Positions 1 to 10,260 of a DNA stretch of 64,000 nt are shown here, piece by piece. The notes under the pieces were generated by a model. The model was given only the letters and a program-made list of their open reading frames with translations, ran no database searches and was not told the origin of the DNA. Position 1 is the stretch's first letter, and every line of letters begins with the position of its first letter. The DNA is taken from positions 434,001 through 498,000 of the forward strand of contig NZ_JAKLTR010000003.1 of assembly GCF_022012415.1 (NCBI RefSeq). Direction: 5' to 3'. The position numbers were made by a program, and so were the translations under genes. Source of the DNA: Terrimonas ginsenosidimutans (GTDB lineage: Bacteria > Bacteroidota > Bacteroidia > Chitinophagales > Chitinophagaceae).

Positions 1-514
1 AGTAAGAATTTATTTCCCAGGTTTCATCATAGTCCCAGCGATAGTATTTTGATTGGTTTTCGGTTCCTTTTGAATTTACGTAAAAGGACGCTCCGCTTTC
101 ATTCCGTTTAAGTCCAATACTGTCGATTGACGGAGTTGTCAGAGGAGTAATGAGTTGCGACAGGTATTCTTTCCCATCTCCCGTTTTAATGCGCACCTTG
201 TATTGTTGGGTGAAAGACAGGTTAAGCCTGCGGGCTGTATAAAAACCTGCGCTCGTCATCAATAAAGGTTGTGTGCTGCCATCGGTGCCCTCTACTATTA
301 CTGTGGCGTTCATTTCAGCCAGTGGCAATGGTCTGCCCTGCATACTGTAGCTGCGTGTCAGCCTGATCACGGTGCTATCATTTCCTGGATTAAGGTTTCC
401 CTCAACGATGAGGTATCCTACGCCAGGTGATGGCAGTTGCGGGTCAAATTTTTCTTTACACGCTACCAGTGTGGATACCACCAGTAAAGCTGCGAAAAAT
501 AGTTTCTTTATCAT
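1..514 (-). CDS. DUF4249 family lipoprotein, C-terminus cut by window edge
   Basis: The first 171 codons of a minus-strand gene are visible; the rest lies beyond base 1. The N-terminus is a lipoprotein signal: a hydrophobic stretch ends in LVAC, followed by KEKFDPQLP. The body, with YLIVEGNLNPGNDSTVIRL then a beta-rich Ig-like segment, matches the start of DUF4249 proteins of Bacteroidota. The ATG lies 1 base after the TAG of the TonB receptor gene, so the two are surely cotranscribed. DUF4249 lipoproteins usually sit beside STN/TonB receptors and are thought to be surface partners of them; their ligand is unknown. Confidence 0.8.
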   Translation of the reverse strand, partial: MIKKLFFAALLVVSTLVACKEKFDPQLPSPGVGYLIVEGNLNPGNDSTVIRLTRSYSMQGRPLPLAEMNATVIVEGTDGSTQPLLMTSAGFYTARRLNLSFTQQYKVRIKTGDGKEYLSQLITPLTTPSIDSIGLKRNESGASFYVNSKGTENQSKYYRWDYDETWEINSY

Positions 515-515
515 G

Positions 516-3278
516 CTAGAAGCGGATGTTATAGTTGATAAATGGAATGATATTTCCGAAAACGGATAATTTGTATCCGTTCACTGAACCATCTTCCGAT
601 ACAAAGTATACAGAGTAAGGATTCTTTCTTCCAAGAAGATTATAACAGCCGACTGTCCATGAATTATGAGTCAGCTTTTTCACTTTGTGGTTTCCTTCGA
701 TATTAACAGAAAGGTCCATTCTGAAGTAATCAGGAATGCGGTGCTGGTTCCGGTCTGAATAAAGTACACGTGCTGATCCGGCATAGTAAAATCTTCCTAT
801 AGGGTAAGTGATCGGTCTTCCTGTGCTGTAGGTGGAGTTCATAGAAAGTCCCAAACGGTGATTGATCCTGAAGGAGCTGGTAAGTGTTACATCATGTGGC
901 TTATCATAGTTTGCGGGATATTCCCTGCCGTTGTTGATCTGCCATTGCTGATCCTGTGCTGTTGAACGAAGAAGGACTCTTGAATAGGTATAGCTGATCC
1001 ATCCGGTCAGTTTGCCTACTGTTTTTCTGATCATCAGCTCGGCTCCATAGGCTTTTCCTTCTGTGCTGATAACATCAGTTTCTATGCTATGATTCAACAC
1101 AAGTTTTGCACCCGGTTTGTAATCAAGATAATCATGGATCCGTTTGTAGTAGAATTCCACTGAGGTTTCAATGGTGTTAGATTTAAGATTTTTATATAAT
1201 CCCACTGATACCTGTTCTCCACGTTGCGGCTTTACGTTAGGGTCGCTGAGTTTCCAGATATCGGTTGGCGAAATAGCTGTTGTGTTAGACAGCATATGTA
1301 TGTATTGGCGTTGCGAGTTAAAGCCTGCTTTGACAGAAAGGGTCGGGTTGAATGCATACCGGGTAGAGAACCGGATCTCCGGTCCGCCATACGTTTTGAT
1401 GAATTTCCCGCTTTTGTAATCAACAGTGGATGTGAGCGTGTTCTCATTCTTCGGTTCACCCGGCGCATAGTAGTTGACCTGTTTGGGGCCGAGGAAAGAG
1501 TAAAGAGAGTAGCGCAGGCCCGTACTGAAAGAAAGGTCTGGTGTTGGGCTGTAAATATGTGTAAAGTAGGCGGCATTTTCGAGTGCCTGTTCGGTTTGAA
1601 CGATATCGGTTACTACCAGCGATCCCGCTTTTCCGGGTGTATAGCTTCCGGGATCAAGTTTGTAAAGCAACGAGCTTATGCCGAAATCGAACGAGTGCTG
1701 TGCATTTTTAAAATAGGTGAAGTTCAATTTAGTGAACATTTGCCTTATTCTGAATGCAAGGGAATATGCATTTGTCTCATTATTTAAACTGGCCGTTTCG
1801 AATTCATAATGATCATATCCAGCGATCAGTTCCCCCTGCAGTCTTTTTGTTAATGTACGTTTCCACTTAAGTGAAAAGTTACGATTGGTGTATTTATAAG
1901 TTGTGTCATTATTCAGGGAAAACTTGTCGTTGCTCAGATAGCCGGAGAAATAAAGATTGTTGGAGCTGTCTATCCTGTGACTGATCCCAAGATTGATATC
2001 ATAGAATGATGCACGGCTTTTTTCATATTCTGCGGGCAGAAGCCCGATCAGCCAGTTAGCATATGTTGTCCTGCCGCCAGCGATAAAAGAGGTTTTGTTT
2101 TTATCAAGCGGGCCTTCTACCTGCAGTCTGCTTGTAATGGCGCCAATGCCTGCGGACCCGGTGATGTTTTTCTTATTTCCTTCGCGGTTGTTTACGTTGA
2201 GTACAGATGCAAGACGGCCTCCGTATTTTGCGGGGATCGTTCCCTTAAAGAGTTCGACGTCTTTAACCACTTCCGGGTTGAATGCGGAGAACATTCCAAA
2301 GAAATGCGAGGGGTTATAGATCGTTCCTTCGTTATATAATATCAGGTTCTGGTCAGTAGATCCTCCGCGGACGTTAAAGCCGGTGCTGGCTTCACCAACT
2401 GTTTTTACGCCTGGTAGCGTCGTAATGGCTCTCAGGATATCTGTTTCGCCAAATAGAGCCGGAATTCGTTTGATGCTGGTAATGTCCAGCTTGGCCGTCC
2501 CCATACTTGTACTGCGGATATTACTTGTCTTCCGGGCAGAAACGATCACTTCGCGTAATGTGGGCACCTGCTGCTGAACGTCAATATTGAGCTTGCCATC
2601 TGAGTGAACGGTGATCTCTGCGGTAAGTTCACGTATTCCAATACCCACAACACTCAGCGGGTAGTCACCGGTTGGCAGGCTCACAGAATACTCTCCATAT
2701 TGATTGGAGGTTGTTGAGTAACGATTATCTATCAGAATGGACACGTTGCTCATTGGCTCTCCCGTTCTTCCGTTGCGGATAATGCCCTGTATCAGCGCAA
2801 CGGGTTTGCCTCCATTATTACCACTGCCAACCTCGAAGCGCAGTTTTTGTTCTGTTTTGGATACGCGATGGTTATAAAGCATCTTACTGCTGTCTGCAGT
2901 CGTATTGCCTGCAGCGATATTATCGCCATCGGCATAAAATCCACGCGGTAGTGTCGTTTGGATTTTGATTTGTTGCGTGATATAAACTTTTTTGTTTGGA
3001 TAGTCGATGGCAAAGGTAGATGCAGTGCCGTCCATCAGCTTGTTCAGCACAATTTCAAGGGCCTCATCATTCGCCTGAAAACTGATCTTGCTGGTGTCTA
3101 GTCGCCCCGAGTCAAAATAAAAGAAGAAGCCGGTTTTTTTTTCCAGTTGGAGAAGCAGTTCTTTTCGGGGAAGGCTGTCATATTTTGCGGTGATAGTAAC
3201 CCCTTTTTCCTGCGTATTAGCCGCCTGGCTAATAATCAGCAAGCTGCCTAGAGCCGGAAGTATTTTTTTATTGAGCAT
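516..3278 (-). CDS. TonB-dependent receptor with STN-like N-terminal domain
   Basis: This 920-residue outer-membrane transporter has a signal peptide (about 1-22), an STN-like domain (about 25-102, with FFFYFDSGRLD and a closing KKVYITQQ), a carboxypeptidase-regulatory-like Ig domain (about 163-245), a plug (about 255-370, with FNVRGGSTDQN and AKYGGRLAS) and a 22-strand-type barrel ending in NYNIRF. It is the middle gene of a minus-strand operon: 8 bases after the secreted protein at 3287-3982 and 1 base before the DUF4249 lipoprotein. STN domains often pass signals to FecR-type anti-sigma factors, but none is encoded nearby. The substrate cannot be told from sequence. Confidence 0.9.
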   Translation of the reverse strand: MLNKKILPALGSLLIISQAANTQEKGVTITAKYDSLPRKELLLQLEKKTGFFFYFDSGRLDTSKISFQANDEALEIVLNKLMDGTASTFAIDYPNKKVYITQQIKIQTTLPRGFYADGDNIAAGNTTADSSKMLYNHRVSKTEQKLRFEVGSGNNGGKPVALIQGIIRNGRTGEPMSNVSILIDNRYSTTSNQYGEYSVSLPTGDYPLSVVGIGIRELTAEITVHSDGKLNIDVQQQVPTLREVIVSARKTSNIRSTSMGTAKLDITSIKRIPALFGETDILRAITTLPGVKTVGEASTGFNVRGGSTDQNLILYNEGTIYNPSHFFGMFSAFNPEVVKDVELFKGTIPAKYGGRLASVLNVNNREGNKKNITGSAGIGAITSRLQVEGPLDKNKTSFIAGGRTTYANWLIGLLPAEYEKSRASFYDINLGISHRIDSSNNLYFSGYLSNDKFSLNNDTTYKYTNRNFSLKWKRTLTKRLQGELIAGYDHYEFETASLNNETNAYSLAFRIRQMFTKLNFTYFKNAQHSFDFGISSLLYKLDPGSYTPGKAGSLVVTDIVQTEQALENAAYFTHIYSPTPDLSFSTGLRYSLYSFLGPKQVNYYAPGEPKNENTLTSTVDYKSGKFIKTYGGPEIRFSTRYAFNPTLSVKAGFNSQRQYIHMLSNTTAISPTDIWKLSDPNVKPQRGEQVSVGLYKNLKSNTIETSVEFYYKRIHDYLDYKPGAKLVLNHSIETDVISTEGKAYGAELMIRKTVGKLTGWISYTYSRVLLRSTAQDQQWQINNGREYPANYDKPHDVTLTSSFRINHRLGLSMNSTYSTGRPITYPIGRFYYAGSARVLYSDRNQHRIPDYFRMDLSVNIEGNHKVKKLTHNSWTVGCYNLLGRKNPYSVYFVSEDGSVNGYKLSVFGNIIPFINYNIRF

Positions 3279-3286
3279 TACTGGAT

Positions 3287-3982
3287 CTATTTGTAGAAGC
3301 CTGCAGCGACTATTATCGCTTCTTCAAGATTTTTTCTGATATCGATTTGCTTTTCCCTGATGCTTTTTAGTATGGCTGTTTTTTTATCTTTTATAATAGC
3401 TAAAAGATCACTTTTCTTTTTTATCCGAAAGAATTTGTTGTCTTTCCTGACAAAGAACATGTCTGTGACAACAAATTCTCGTTCGATCGTTCTGTCTACG
3501 ATTTCCTCTTCAATGATCTTTTCTCTTTTTGCAATAAATGTAAAAGCGCCTTCAGTTACCACTTCATAGAATCCCGGAGTAAGCCTGGGATCTGTTGTTT
3601 GATCAAGATGGACGAAGTTGCGATGGTCAAGCGTGAATTGTTCGAGTCTTTCCGGGAGGACAATGAAAGGGGATGTGCTGTCCGAGTGTTGAACAACAAG
3701 GTCTTTATTGCAAACATCGTACATCGCTTGCGCGTTATACCAGACTCCATCATATTTAATAACAGCAGGTACCCAGTTATTTTTTGGATAAAATGGATGG
3801 CCTCCAGTAGAGGGGGAGTAGCCGATGAATAATCGGCCATTAAATAACGGGAGATGCTCCCTGAAGGTTATATAAAATGAATCTGGCAGGAAAACAGGGT
3901 CTGCCGTTCTCTTCAAATTATCCTGTGCGCATGCGGCAGATAATTTGAAGAAAAACAAGGTGGATAATAGCAGTTTGGTCAT
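3287..3982 (-). CDS. secreted protein of unknown function, first gene of TonB operon
   Basis: This 231-residue protein starts with a signal peptide (MTKLLLSTLFFFKLSAACAQ). The mature part alternates beta-type segments. Its C-terminal third is highly charged and helical (KREKIIEEEIVDRTIEREF, later RIKKKSDLLAIIKDKK). I recognise no family. The start is the only good ATG after an AT-rich upstream region, and the gene is 8 bases upstream of the TonB receptor. It could be a periplasmic or surface accessory of that receptor; this is inferred from context only. Confidence 0.7.
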   Translation of the reverse strand: MTKLLLSTLFFFKLSAACAQDNLKRTADPVFLPDSFYITFREHLPLFNGRLFIGYSPSTGGHPFYPKNNWVPAVIKYDGVWYNAQAMYDVCNKDLVVQHSDSTSPFIVLPERLEQFTLDHRNFVHLDQTTDPRLTPGFYEVVTEGAFTFIAKREKIIEEEIVDRTIEREFVVTDMFFVRKDNKFFRIKKKSDLLAIIKDKKTAILKSIREKQIDIRKNLEEAIIVAAGFYK

Positions 3983-4624
3983 GATTAATTACAGGAAAAT
4001 GGTTTTGTTTAACAGCGCGAGTTAATTCTGGCACGAATTTTTTTTGACTCCCCCCGGCAAATTCATTAATATTATATATTATTCTAAGGTGAGTTAGATT
4101 TCTATTATGGATGTAATTTTTGCTTTTTGCCTGTAAATAATTTATAATTATAATGATATTTCTAAATTTACGCAGGAAGATACAAAGTTGGTCTGTATTA
4201 TGTAATTTGATAATTGATATTTTTTATTTAAGTATGACTTTCAATTTCTTGTATTTGTTTTTTATTGAAAATGGAATTCCTGTTCGAAAAAAAATTTTTT
4301 GTTAAGTATTTATTAATATCTTGGTTGCTCCAACCATCCACTGAAACGCTATTATTACACCGGTTTTCTCTTAAAACCGGCCAAGGTTAAGGAAGTATTT
4401 TGTTCAACAGCTCTGAAAAAGCAATGGGTTAGCTATCTTTTTGATCAGCTATATCTGCAGTATCCCCCTATGCACAGTTGAACTGTTTCCTCCGTTTTAT
4501 TGCCATGTGATTAACAAATAAGCTTTGTACGCGAGAGCGTATCTATACTTTTTTGGCCTGAACTCCGGCGGGCTGATAGACTAATTATTTTCCGGAGGGC
4601 ATTGAACGAACCCAAAACTTTAAC
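3983..4624. other. divergent intergenic region between TonB operon and SusC 1
   Basis: This 640-base stretch is very AT-rich in its left two thirds and holds no credible gene. It must carry the promoters of both diverging operons. A perfect 8-bp hairpin (CCGGTTTT, 5-base loop, AAAACCGG) lies at 4360-4380 without a T-run after it, so it is not a plain terminator. A promoter candidate for SusC 1 is listed separately. Confidence 0.6.
4524..4555 (+). promoter_or_regulatory. candidate Bacteroidota promoter for SusC/SusD pair 1
   Basis: TTTG at 4524-4527 could be the -33 element, and TACTTTTT at 4546-4553 differs from TAnnTTTG only in its last base. The spacer is 18 bases. It would give a leader of roughly 65 bases before the ATG at 4625. 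This is a pattern match only. Confidence 0.35.
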
Positions 4625-7600
4625 ATGAGAAAACTTGCATCACTGCTTGTGTTGCTGGTGCTGCTAACTGCTGCAGCATTCGCACAAACCCGGACAATCA
4701 CGGGTCAGGTTAAGGATGAAACAGGATCCCCCATCCCGTTTGCATCAGTAATGATTAAGGGGACAAAGACCGGTGTTACTGCCGATGAAAATGGTTTCTA
4801 TAAGATCACAGCAAAGAACGGAGATGTTCTTTCCGTTTCTGCTGCAGGTATCGAAATCACTGAGGCTTCTGTAATTGCGGGTAATACACTTGCAATTAAT
4901 GTGAAGAAAACCGGAACGCTTGATGAAGTTGTAGTAACTGCCCTTGGCGTTAAACGGGAGAAAAAGGTGCTGGGTTATTCTACGCAAAGCGTTAGCGGTG
5001 ATAACCTGACTTTCGGTAATGGCGTTGACGTAAATAGCGCTCTTGCGGGTAAAGTTGCCGGTGTTAAACTGCTTGGCTCTCCTTCTTCTACATTCGACAA
5101 TGCGGGCGTATTGATCAGAGGTCCAAAAGGATTTGGTATGGACGACGCTCTTTATGTACTGGACGGTACGGTAATATCTGATATCACCGTTGTTAACATG
5201 GATAATATCGAAGACGTGTCTGTTCTTAAAGGTGGCGCTGCAACGGCACTTTATGGCCTTCGTGCTTCTAATGGTGTTGTGATGCTTACCTCAAAAAAAG
5301 GAAAGAAAGGTGGTGGTACCTCTGTCGAATTCAAGACTGGCCTTGCTCTGGAAAAACTTGGTTTGATACCAGATTATCAGAATGAATATGCGGGAGGTTA
5401 TAGTTCTACAACTGTGGCACCTGCTACAAACTTTACCAGTGACGGTTGGTATACTTTCCGTTACAATGCTGCCAGACATCCTGCTTCATGGGCTTCATGG
5501 AATGGTCAGAAAATCCTGGAATATGGAGCTGATGAAAGCTGGGGACCGCGTATCGACGGAACTTCTCAATATCGTGAAGCGATCAGCTGGTATCAGGGAA
5601 TGGATCAGTTCGGTCAGTTAAGCACAATGAACGCCCATCCGAACAACGTGCGTGACTTCTTCCAGACAGGTAAGACTTTCTCAACAAATGTTGCATTGAC
5701 CAGCAGTGGCAATGGTTATACTACCAGGTTGTCTTATCAGAACCAGGATCGTTCTCTGATCCAGATTAATTCTAAACGTATGTTGCACCAGTTGGGTTTC
5801 AGTGGAACCTTCGACGTAAGCAAAAAGGTATCGTTTATGACGGATATCCAGTACGCGTATGATGATCGCAATGGTCAGCCTTTTGAAGGTTATCGTAATG
5901 ACGGACTGAACATCACGCAGGGCTTCAACCAATGGTTCCAGCGTCAATTAGATATCAAGGGCATGCGCGACTATATTTTCGCTCCTGATGGACGTATCAC
6001 TACATGGAACATCGGTGATCCAAACACGGCGAACAGTTTGAATAATACCGTTGCACTTACTACTCCGCAATACTGGGATAACCCATGGTATGTTGCGCAG
6101 TATAACTATCAGACTTCGCAAGCTCAGCGCCTTACTGCCAATGTGGGCGTAATGGTTGATCTGTTCAAAGGTCTTAAATGGAATGCGTTCGCGCGTCGTT
6201 ACTCTTTAAACAGTACATCTGACAGCCGTATTGCTAATGGCGGTCTTGAACAACCCTACTATGGCGTTGGTCAAACCCAGAATTCTGAAATGAACTATGA
6301 AACCAACTTCCTGTATAAAACGAAGTTTAGTCAGGACTTTACCGTGGATGCGATGGCTGGTATGAATATCCGCCGGAACACCAACCGTGCGATGAGCACA
6401 AATACTGTAGGCGGTCTTTCTGTACCAAACTTCTTTAACATCAGGGCTTCACTTCAACCAGCCAGTGTCTCTAACTCCTTCTCAAGAAGGGAAGTATGGA
6501 GCCATTATGCGCGGGCTACTTTCGGGTATAAGAATTACCTGTTCCTGGATGGATCAATCCGTCAGGATGTATCATCTACACTTTTCCCAATGGATAATAA
6601 GTTTTTATACGGTTCGGGAAGCTTGAGCTTTGTATTTACCGATCTGCTTAAAACCTCATCTGTGAGCAACTGGCTTTCTTTTGGTAAAGTGCGGGCCAGT
6701 ATCGCGCAAGTGGGTGAAGACATTGACTTTGCTCAGACAGCGACTCAACTGTCCGCAGGTACTCCATTCAATGGAATTCCTACTGTTTCTTATGGAAACT
6801 CCAACCAGGATGCTCCTGTTGAGCCGGCTTTGCAGACTACTTATGAAGTTGGTACAGAGTTGAAGTTCCTGAAAAACAAGATCGGATTGGATGTGACGTA
6901 TTATTACAATAAGAATATCAATAAGATCCTTTCGGTTAATATACCAAGTGCGACTGGATTCAGCAGCGTCCTGATCAATGCAGGGGAGATCACAAATAAA
7001 GGCTTAGAGGTTTCTGTTACGGCTAATCTTGCATCTAAAAAGGATTTCAGCTGGGATGCGGCATTTAACTGGGCAACTACAAGCAATAAAATCGTAAAAA
7101 TTACAGACCAGGTTAAACAGCTTACATACGGTTCTAATGGTGGTGCGGTAGTTTATCACGTCGAGGGTAAAGAGTGGGGTACTTTATATGGTCGTACTTA
7201 CCAGATCGATCCGAAAAATGGCCTCCCTATCATCAATGCTAACGGTGTAGTTCAGATGAATACGAACGTAGAGTTGCCTTACAACATTCTTCCTGATTGG
7301 ACTGGTGGTTTTGTAAATACTTTCCGTTACAAATTCCTCGATCTGGCTGTTAGCCTTGATTATCAAAAAGGCGGCAAGATTTTCTCTTTGACCAAGTATT
7401 ACAATATGGGTGCGGGTCTTTCTCCTGAAACTATTGGTATAAATGATAAAGGCTTCTCCTGGAGAGATTATCCATCTATCGGCGGTGGTTACAAAGTTGA
7501 AGGCAGCGACGGTAACGGTAATGCAAGAACTGTATATGTTCCTGCCCGTACTCAGTTCTACACTAACATGCAAAGAAATACAGAGAATTATCTGTTTGAT

Positions 7601-7837
7601 GCTGATTATATCAAGATCCGTGATATTCGTCTTGGTTACACTTTCCCTAAATCAGTTGCTCAGGCAATCAAGGCTAAGAATATCTATCTGGCATTGTTCG
7701 TAACAAACCCATGGCTGATTTCCGCACCTGCAAAAGCTGCTGGTGTTGATCCTTCTGAGCTGGAAGGCTCCTGGAGTGAGTCTGGTCAGTTGAGCCAAAC
7801 ACGCCAGTTCGGTTTCAATGTGAAATTCAACTTTTAA
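4625..7837 (+). CDS. SusC/RagA family TonB-linked outer-membrane protein (pair 1)
   Basis: This 1070-residue protein has a signal peptide (1-20, ending AAAFAQ), a carboxypeptidase-regulatory-like domain (about 22-95, with ITGQVKDETGSPIPFASV), a TonB-box-like stretch (LDEVVVTALGVKRE, about 98-112), a plug (about 115-230, with GLRASNGVVMLTSKKG) and a long beta barrel ending in GFNVKFNF. These are the classic features of SusC. With the SusD-like gene 53 bases downstream it forms a pedal-bin importer for oligosaccharides or peptides. No enzyme gene is cotranscribed, so the substrate is open. It may serve the hydrolases at 11-29 kb, but that is only proximity. Confidence 0.95.
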   Translation: MRKLASLLVLLVLLTAAAFAQTRTITGQVKDETGSPIPFASVMIKGTKTGVTADENGFYKITAKNGDVLSVSAAGIEITEASVIAGNTLAINVKKTGTLDEVVVTALGVKREKKVLGYSTQSVSGDNLTFGNGVDVNSALAGKVAGVKLLGSPSSTFDNAGVLIRGPKGFGMDDALYVLDGTVISDITVVNMDNIEDVSVLKGGAATALYGLRASNGVVMLTSKKGKKGGGTSVEFKTGLALEKLGLIPDYQNEYAGGYSSTTVAPATNFTSDGWYTFRYNAARHPASWASWNGQKILEYGADESWGPRIDGTSQYREAISWYQGMDQFGQLSTMNAHPNNVRDFFQTGKTFSTNVALTSSGNGYTTRLSYQNQDRSLIQINSKRMLHQLGFSGTFDVSKKVSFMTDIQYAYDDRNGQPFEGYRNDGLNITQGFNQWFQRQLDIKGMRDYIFAPDGRITTWNIGDPNTANSLNNTVALTTPQYWDNPWYVAQYNYQTSQAQRLTANVGVMVDLFKGLKWNAFARRYSLNSTSDSRIANGGLEQPYYGVGQTQNSEMNYETNFLYKTKFSQDFTVDAMAGMNIRRNTNRAMSTNTVGGLSVPNFFNIRASLQPASVSNSFSRREVWSHYARATFGYKNYLFLDGSIRQDVSSTLFPMDNKFLYGSGSLSFVFTDLLKTSSVSNWLSFGKVRASIAQVGEDIDFAQTATQLSAGTPFNGIPTVSYGNSNQDAPVEPALQTTYEVGTELKFLKNKIGLDVTYYYNKNINKILSVNIPSATGFSSVLINAGEITNKGLEVSVTANLASKKDFSWDAAFNWATTSNKIVKITDQVKQLTYGSNGGAVVYHVEGKEWGTLYGRTYQIDPKNGLPIINANGVVQMNTNVELPYNILPDWTGGFVNTFRYKFLDLAVSLDYQKGGKIFSLTKYYNMGAGLSPETIGINDKGFSWRDYPSIGGGYKVEGSDGNGNARTVYVPARTQFYTNMQRNTENYLFDADYIKIRDIRLGYTFPKSVAQAIKAKNIYLALFVTNPWLISAPAKAAGVDPSELEGSWSESGQLSQTRQFGFNVKFNF

Positions 7838-7890
7838 TTAAGTGAATAAGTGAAGCAAATTGATTTACAATTATTAATTATCCTGTAATT

Positions 7891-9336
7891 ATGATCAAGA
7901 AATTTTTAAATAGCAAAGTTCTGATGGCGCTGCTTTTTACAGCCAGCCTGTCTTCTTGCAAAAAGGATTTCGGGGATATGAACATCAACCCTGCAAACCC
8001 TTCGCCAACTGAATTAAGAACAAGGATGTTGCTCGCGAATGCACAGTTAAGCATTCCAGGAATTTTCTTCGGTAATAACACTGCAAATTTTTACGCACAA
8101 TATCTCTCTGAAGGTCCATACCCGGGAGCTTCATGGTATAACACGGTTAACTTCGACTGGGGCGCAACTTATACGGGACCGCTTTATGATCTTAAGCAAA
8201 TCCTGAAATTTGTTGACGCATCAGCACCTGAAACTGCAGGCGGGGGTGATCTTGCTAATCAGAAAGCCGTAGCAACGATTCTTTCATGCCAGTATTATAA
8301 CTGGTTGACTGACAGGTTCGGTGCGATCCCTTATTCTCAGTCGTTAGACATTACTAACCTGGCTCCTGCATACGATCTGCAGCAAGCGGTTTATGATGAT
8401 CTCTTCAAAAAACTTACTGAAGCTGTAGCAATGATCAACACATCTGCTGTAGGTGTTCAGGGTGATCTGATGTTCGCTGGTAATATGCTCAGGTGGAAAA
8501 AGTTTGCCAACACTCTCCGGATGGACATGGCACTGCGTATTTCCAATGTTGATCCTACCAGAGGTAAAACGGAGTTTGCTGCTGCTATCGCAGATGCTGC
8601 TGCAACTATCCAAAGCAATGCCGACAACATGACATGGGCTTATAACAGTGCTGCTACAACCTTTTATAACCCATGGTACAGCAACTACACTGTAAGTGCA
8701 CGTAACGACTATGCGATCAGCAAAACATTGACTGATTACATGTTGCCTAAAAACGACCGTCGTATTACTGCTTATGCAGAATCTTTGAGCGGATCATACG
8801 TAGGCCTGCCTTACGGTGTTGCCGGTGCTGTAAACATTCCTGGTACTTATAGCCGTATTGGGGACCCTTTCAGACAAATGACTTCTCCTGCAAGGTTGTA
8901 TAACTATCCTCAGGTGCTTTTCATGATGGCTGAAGCGTATAAAATCGGCTATATATCTGGTGGTGATGCTTCTGCTGCTACAGCTTATGCGAATGCAATC
9001 AGAGCATCATGGGAGATGAACGGTGTTTACAATGCAACTGATTACAACGCTTATATGGCACAAGTTCCTTATGACGCTGCCAATGCAGTTAAGCAGATCA
9101 TCACAGAAAAATGGGTTCACAACTACCTTAATGGTAACGCTGCCTGGAATGACTGGAGACGCACAGGTTTCCCTGTTCTTACTCCAGCTCCTGCAACTGC
9201 TAACCTTGGTGGTATTCCTGTCAGACAAGCTTATGCAACCAGCGAGCCGAACATTAACAAGGCGGCTTACGATGCTGCCGTAGCTGCTCAAGGTAAAGAT
9301 GATTTGAACACCAGACTGTGGTGGGATACTAACTAA
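7891..9336 (+). CDS. SusD/RagB family nutrient-binding lipoprotein (pair 1)
   Basis: This 481-residue lipoprotein has a short signal ending in LSSC, followed by KKDFGDMNINPANPSP. The body has the TPR-like SusD_2 pattern: FYAQYLSEGPY near the start, a WLTDRFGAIPYSQ segment, and NYLNGNAAWNDWRRTGFPVL near the end, which is the usual closing motif of this subfamily. It follows SusC 1 by 53 bases and is followed by a strong terminator, so the two form a closed operon. It forms the lid over the SusC barrel and binds the ligand at the cell surface. Confidence 0.95.
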   Translation: MIKKFLNSKVLMALLFTASLSSCKKDFGDMNINPANPSPTELRTRMLLANAQLSIPGIFFGNNTANFYAQYLSEGPYPGASWYNTVNFDWGATYTGPLYDLKQILKFVDASAPETAGGGDLANQKAVATILSCQYYNWLTDRFGAIPYSQSLDITNLAPAYDLQQAVYDDLFKKLTEAVAMINTSAVGVQGDLMFAGNMLRWKKFANTLRMDMALRISNVDPTRGKTEFAAAIADAAATIQSNADNMTWAYNSAATTFYNPWYSNYTVSARNDYAISKTLTDYMLPKNDRRITAYAESLSGSYVGLPYGVAGAVNIPGTYSRIGDPFRQMTSPARLYNYPQVLFMMAEAYKIGYISGGDASAATAYANAIRASWEMNGVYNATDYNAYMAQVPYDAANAVKQIITEKWVHNYLNGNAAWNDWRRTGFPVLTPAPATANLGGIPVRQAYATSEPNINKAAYDAAVAAQGKDDLNTRLWWDTN

Positions 9337-9356
9337 TTAGTAGTCGACCTTAAAAT

Positions 9357-9395
9357 AAAAAGAGGCTGTCTCAAACTTTGAGGCAGCCTCTTTTT
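9357..9395 (+). terminator. strong rho-independent terminator after SusD 1
   Basis: The arms AAAAAGAGGCTG and CAGCCTCTTTTT pair fully; CTCAAA/TTTGAG extends the stem inside. A T-run follows. The A-run on the other side makes it likely to work in both directions and to stop the minus-strand gene at 9600-10040 as well. Confidence 0.9.
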
Positions 9396-9599
9396 ATTTA
9401 GTCGCCTGACCCGGACGAATAGTCGGTTTGTAGTTCCCCGTACCTCTGTTCGGGGCATCCCTTTCTCTGTATAGATTCTAAAAAGTCTTGAGGATCAAAC
9501 TGACGGAGAATATAAGGATAGTGATTGTTTGAGCTGCTTATCGATAGACAAGGATGAATGATCCAGGTCTCGAAAGCCGGTAGAAAATAAAGGATCTTG

Positions 9600-10040
9600 T
9601 CACTGATCTCCGTCCAGTTGCATAAACTCCCTTTTTACAGCTTTCAGCATGCTGAACAATTGCGCGATCTGGATCAGCAACATCACTACCAATGCCAGCA
9701 ATACATACCACGGTAATTTTACCTTGTCTATATTGGTGATATTCTGGAATCTTTCCAATTGCCATCCGGCGAGTGCGGCGCCAAATGCCATACCTACAAG
9801 AAGAAAGGATAGAAGGGAATAGATCACTTTTCTGAACATGATCTTCATCGTGGAATAACCAACCTTAAAGTTCTCAAAAATCGCCGCGGGGATAATTAAT
9901 ACAAGCGTGATCCAGCTCCAGTTATCACGGAACCAGCTATCGCTTAGCGAAAGGTTCAGAGCCAGGATCAGTATGATAGAAAGTAGGCCCCATGGGAATA
10001 AAAGGAAGGAGGATGTTTTTTGTTTGTCAGTTGTTGGCAT
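9600..10040 (-). CDS. four-helix inner-membrane protein of unknown function
   Basis: This 146-residue protein has four hydrophobic segments at about 11-31, 40-56, 70-92 and 108-130, joined by short polar loops, and a basic C-terminal tail. The start (MPTTDKQKTSS) is polar and cytosolic by the positive-inside rule. I recognise no family. It stands alone on the minus strand between the SusCD 1 terminator and the SDR gene. Confidence 0.65.
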   Translation of the reverse strand: MPTTDKQKTSSFLLFPWGLLSIILILALNLSLSDSWFRDNWSWITLVLIIPAAIFENFKVGYSTMKIMFRKVIYSLLSFLLVGMAFGAALAGWQLERFQNITNIDKVKLPWYVLLALVVMLLIQIAQLFSMLKAVKREFMQLDGDQ

Positions 10041-10260
10041 GGTTGAAAATTATGGAAGGGAAGTTAAGGATTTTTGGGGAAGGGGCTGGTGCCGGGCCGG
10101 AGTCCGTCCTGGCTAACGTTTCGGCGGACAGATAACGCACCGGAGGGGCATTGTGTGAAATCGTTTCCGTAGATCGTCTGCCCGACCATCACGTTAAAGC
10201 TTGTTTTTATCAGAAAAACCGTCAACCTTTATCCCTCATTTTTAAGTAAATCAATAACGA

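Noticed and set aside
1224-1787. Plus-strand open frame of 187 residues
   Set aside because: It is antisense to the TonB receptor barrel, with no recognisable domain.
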